From: Corynebacterium sp. CNJ-954
GTDB lineage: Bacteria > Actinomycetota > Actinomycetes > Mycobacteriales > Mycobacteriaceae
Direction: 5' to 3'
Assembly: GCF_001942345.1 (NCBI RefSeq)
Contig: NZ_MKKI01000045.1
Location: 62,001 to 126,000 of the forward strand
DNA length: 64,000 nt
The notes under the pieces are model-generated. The model did no database searches. It was not told the DNA's origin and worked only from the letters and a program-made list of their open reading frames with translations. The position numbers were made by a program, and so were the translations under genes. This document shows positions 62,425 through 64,000 of this stretch, one piece after another. Position 1 is the stretch's first letter; every line of letters starts with the position of its first letter.

Positions 62425-62949
62425 TCAGAACAGTCGCGACGAGGATATTTCCACAGGTTCCTCCAGTTCCAGCAGCCGGCGCTTCCGCGTCAGACCACCG
62501 GCGTACCCGGTGAGGGAACCGTCGGCGCCGACCACCCGGTGACACGGGATGATGATGCTGACCGGGTTGCGGCCGACCACCTGCCCGACGCGCTGGGCGA
62601 GCCTGGGGTTCCCGAGCTTCGTGGCGAGCGTCCCGTAGGTGGTGGTCTCTCCGTAGGGGATCTGTCTGAGCAGTGCCCACACCTTCTCCGAGAAGCCGTC
62701 CCCGTGGGTCGCGACGGTGACGTCGAAGGTCTGACGCTGTCCGGTGAGGTACTCCGACAGTTCGGTGGTGGCCTGGGCGAGGACGCCGTCGGACGCTACG
62801 TCCTGTCGCGCGACCCGGTCGCCGAAGGGAGTATCGTCGGGAAGGGGAGAGTGGTCGGGGAAGTACAGCCCGGTCACTGCGTCACCGTCGGCGACCAGGG
62901 TCAACGGCCCGACCGGTGTGTCAATCAGGGTGTGCCGGACAGCCATCAT
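62425..62949 (-). CDS. ogt: Second methylated-DNA-protein-cysteine methyltransferase
   Basis: 174 aa. Acceptor motif IIIPCHRVVGADGSLTGYAGG. Start ATG 62949 or 62946 with AAAGG upstream. It is a distinct paralogue of the 58824-59435 protein, about 3 kb away. Confidence 0.9.
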   Translation of the reverse strand: MMAVRHTLIDTPVGPLTLVADGDAVTGLYFPDHSPLPDDTPFGDRVARQDVASDGVLAQATTELSEYLTGQRQTFDVTVATHGDGFSEKVWALLRQIPYGETTTYGTLATKLGNPRLAQRVGQVVGRNPVSIIIPCHRVVGADGSLTGYAGGLTRKRRLLELEEPVEISSSRLF

Positions 62950-63002
62950 AGCCACCGCCTTTCCGTGCTTATCGTGTTGTCTCACCGGGTAGACGCGCCG
63001 GG

Positions 63003-63788
63003 TCAGCGGTCTGTGAGGTCGGTGGTCCGGAGGTAGAAACGTGCGGCGTTGTTCCAGAAGACGTCCTCGACGTGATCGGCACCGACGGTGTCGGTGACGA
63101 TCTCGGTGATGAGGTCCAGGTCGGTGTCGGTGAACGGACGCGCCGCCCTGGTGGACGGGAGGTCGGTGCCGACCATCAGGGCCGACGGATCAATCTCCAT
63201 GATCTGCCGGATCACGGTCGCGGGGTCAAGATCGACGCGTCCGAACCCGGTCGCCTTCACCTTGACCCCTTTCTCCACCAGCCGTAGCAGCCCCGGGACA
63301 CCGTCGCGGTGCATGCCGAGGTGGTCGATACTCACCGCGGGCAGACCGGTCAGGACGTCCTCCAGCCCGTCGAGTTCGCGGGCGTCGACGTAGAGCTCGG
63401 TGTGCCAGCCGACGAGGTCGTGGACTCGTCGTGCGAGTGCGGCGAGGTCACCGGTCCCGGCGGAGCCGCCGCGTTTCAGGTTGAACCGTACTGCCCGGAT
63501 GCCGGCCCGGTCGAGGTCCCGGATCGTCTCGTCGGTGGTGTCGGCGGGGATCTGGGTCACGCCGACGAAGCCGGGTCCCAGCACGCTCAACGCGTCGCGG
63601 AGGTACCCCTGGTCGAACGCCTGGAAGGACCCGGAGACGACGGCACCTCCGGCGACGTTCAGCTCAGCGACGCGCTGCAGGTAGTCCTGTGCGGTGAACG
63701 GGTCGGGCAGGTAGCCGTTGTTCTCCACGAGCGGGTGCGCGGGGTCGATGACGTGGAAGTGGGCGTCGAACAGGCGGGGGCGGGTCAC
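63003..63788 (-). CDS. Amidohydrolase_2-family metal-dependent hydrolase
   Basis: 261 aa from GTG 63788 (AGGAG seven bases upstream). N-terminal LFDAHFHVID supplies the metal H-x-H; DHLGMHRDG and VGTDLPS give the other His and Asp. TIM-barrel of the PF04909 type, often lactonase or decarboxylase. Substrate unknown. Confidence 0.88.
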   Translation of the reverse strand: MTRPRLFDAHFHVIDPAHPLVENNGYLPDPFTAQDYLQRVAELNVAGGAVVSGSFQAFDQGYLRDALSVLGPGFVGVTQIPADTTDETIRDLDRAGIRAVRFNLKRGGSAGTGDLAALARRVHDLVGWHTELYVDARELDGLEDVLTGLPAVSIDHLGMHRDGVPGLLRLVEKGVKVKATGFGRVDLDPATVIRQIMEIDPSALMVGTDLPSTRAARPFTDTDLDLITEIVTDTVGADHVEDVFWNNAARFYLRTTDLTDR

Positions 63789-63921
63789 TGCTGTGCTCCT
63801 GTGGCTGGTGGATGGGTCCGCCTGCAACGATATCCGCCCGGTGGGCAGTCTTGAATCCAGGTACTATAGCGGCCCCGCACACCCCTCGCGCTCCCCGTTC
63901 CCCATACCGAAAGCTCTCCAC

Positions 63922-64000
63922 ATGCCCCCACAGCATCCTGCCCTCGGCCCGTACTACGACCGCCGCGAGATGAATCTCGGCATCGTCCTCGCCGGACTCG
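63922..64000 (+). CDS. Partial gene at right edge
   Basis: ATG 63922 begins MPPQHPALGPYYDRREMNLG followed by IVLAGL and runs off the window. TACTAT at about 63860 is a possible -10. The early hydrophobic run hints at a membrane protein. Too short to assign. Confidence 0.4.
   Translation, partial: MPPQHPALGPYYDRREMNLGIVLAGL

Overview
The window is high-GC DNA with actinobacterial gene style: many GTG starts, ATGA/GTGA stop-start overlaps, and several start codons lying only 6-9 bases after a TAnnnT -10 box (leaderless transcripts). Gene content (CmtR/CadA, RarA, DUF202 pair, DUF3500 lipoprotein, CaiB-type CoA-transferases, NAD-dependent zinc alcohol dehydrogenase) fits Corynebacterium or a close relative; this is an inference from protein families, not a database match.

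Bases 1-20,570 are accessory. A tRNA-Leu(CAG) gene (295-377) is followed by its terminator. The 80 bases starting at the tRNA end (376-455) recur at 14,870-14,949 with about two mismatches. They bracket a 14.5 kb island holding a small orphan gene, a coiled-coil protein, a regulatory/phosphoesterase cassette (2,448-7,093), a restriction-modification locus (adenine methyltransferase, putative nuclease, divergent HNH nuclease; 7,409-10,680), a small ribbon-helix-helix-like protein, and a translationally coupled tyrosine-recombinase-like plus DDE-transposase-like pair beside the right repeat. Directly right of the second repeat lies a diverged second copy of the same cassette (15,088-19,086). The cassette reads, 5' to 3' on the minus strand: calcineurin-like phosphoesterase(s), a small CxxC protein, an Xre-type regulator, a decayed fragment, and a leaderless HTH protein. 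A palindromic word, TTCTGCGCA(gaa), occurs eight times between 4.9 and 19.2 kb, mostly 50-95 bases upstream of cassette starts. Several cassette members are damaged: an ochre codon in one phosphoesterase, another reduced to fragments, and an in-frame deletion in one CxxC protein. This duplicated, motif-linked phosphoesterase cassette is the best candidate here for an undescribed system. Bases 19.1-20.57 kb are decayed: a 12-bp tandem repeat and two IS5-type remnants, one of which supplies the stop codon of the next gene.

From 20.6 kb on the sequence looks chromosomal. 20.6-31.2 kb: acyl-CoA ligase, HxlR regulator with a divergent tautomerase, VOC protein, GNAT, PAP2-diacylglycerol kinase fusion, PAP2 phosphatase, a frameshifted flavin monooxygenase, a secreted protein, a DUF3500 lipoprotein, and a thioesterase/enoyl-CoA hydratase pair. 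31.3-35.6 kb: a pirin-GNAT-AhpD operon behind a palindromic operator, then a CmtR-type regulator and CadA-type metal ATPase. 36.9-54.2 kb: a catabolic region with two paralogous MFS transporter/type III CoA-transferase modules (one with an acyl-CoA dehydrogenase and LysR regulator, the other with a PucR-type regulator) around a nitroreductase, DUF2236 oxygenase, alkylsulfatase, glutamate decarboxylase and two DUF1254 proteins. 54.2-64 kb: DUF202 pair, MFS transporter, phosphatase, acyltransferase, hemolysin-III-like protein, cold-shock protein, ECF sigma factor coupled to an alkyltransferase, RarA, zinc alcohol dehydrogenase, a second alkyltransferase, an amidohydrolase, and the start of one more gene at the window edge.
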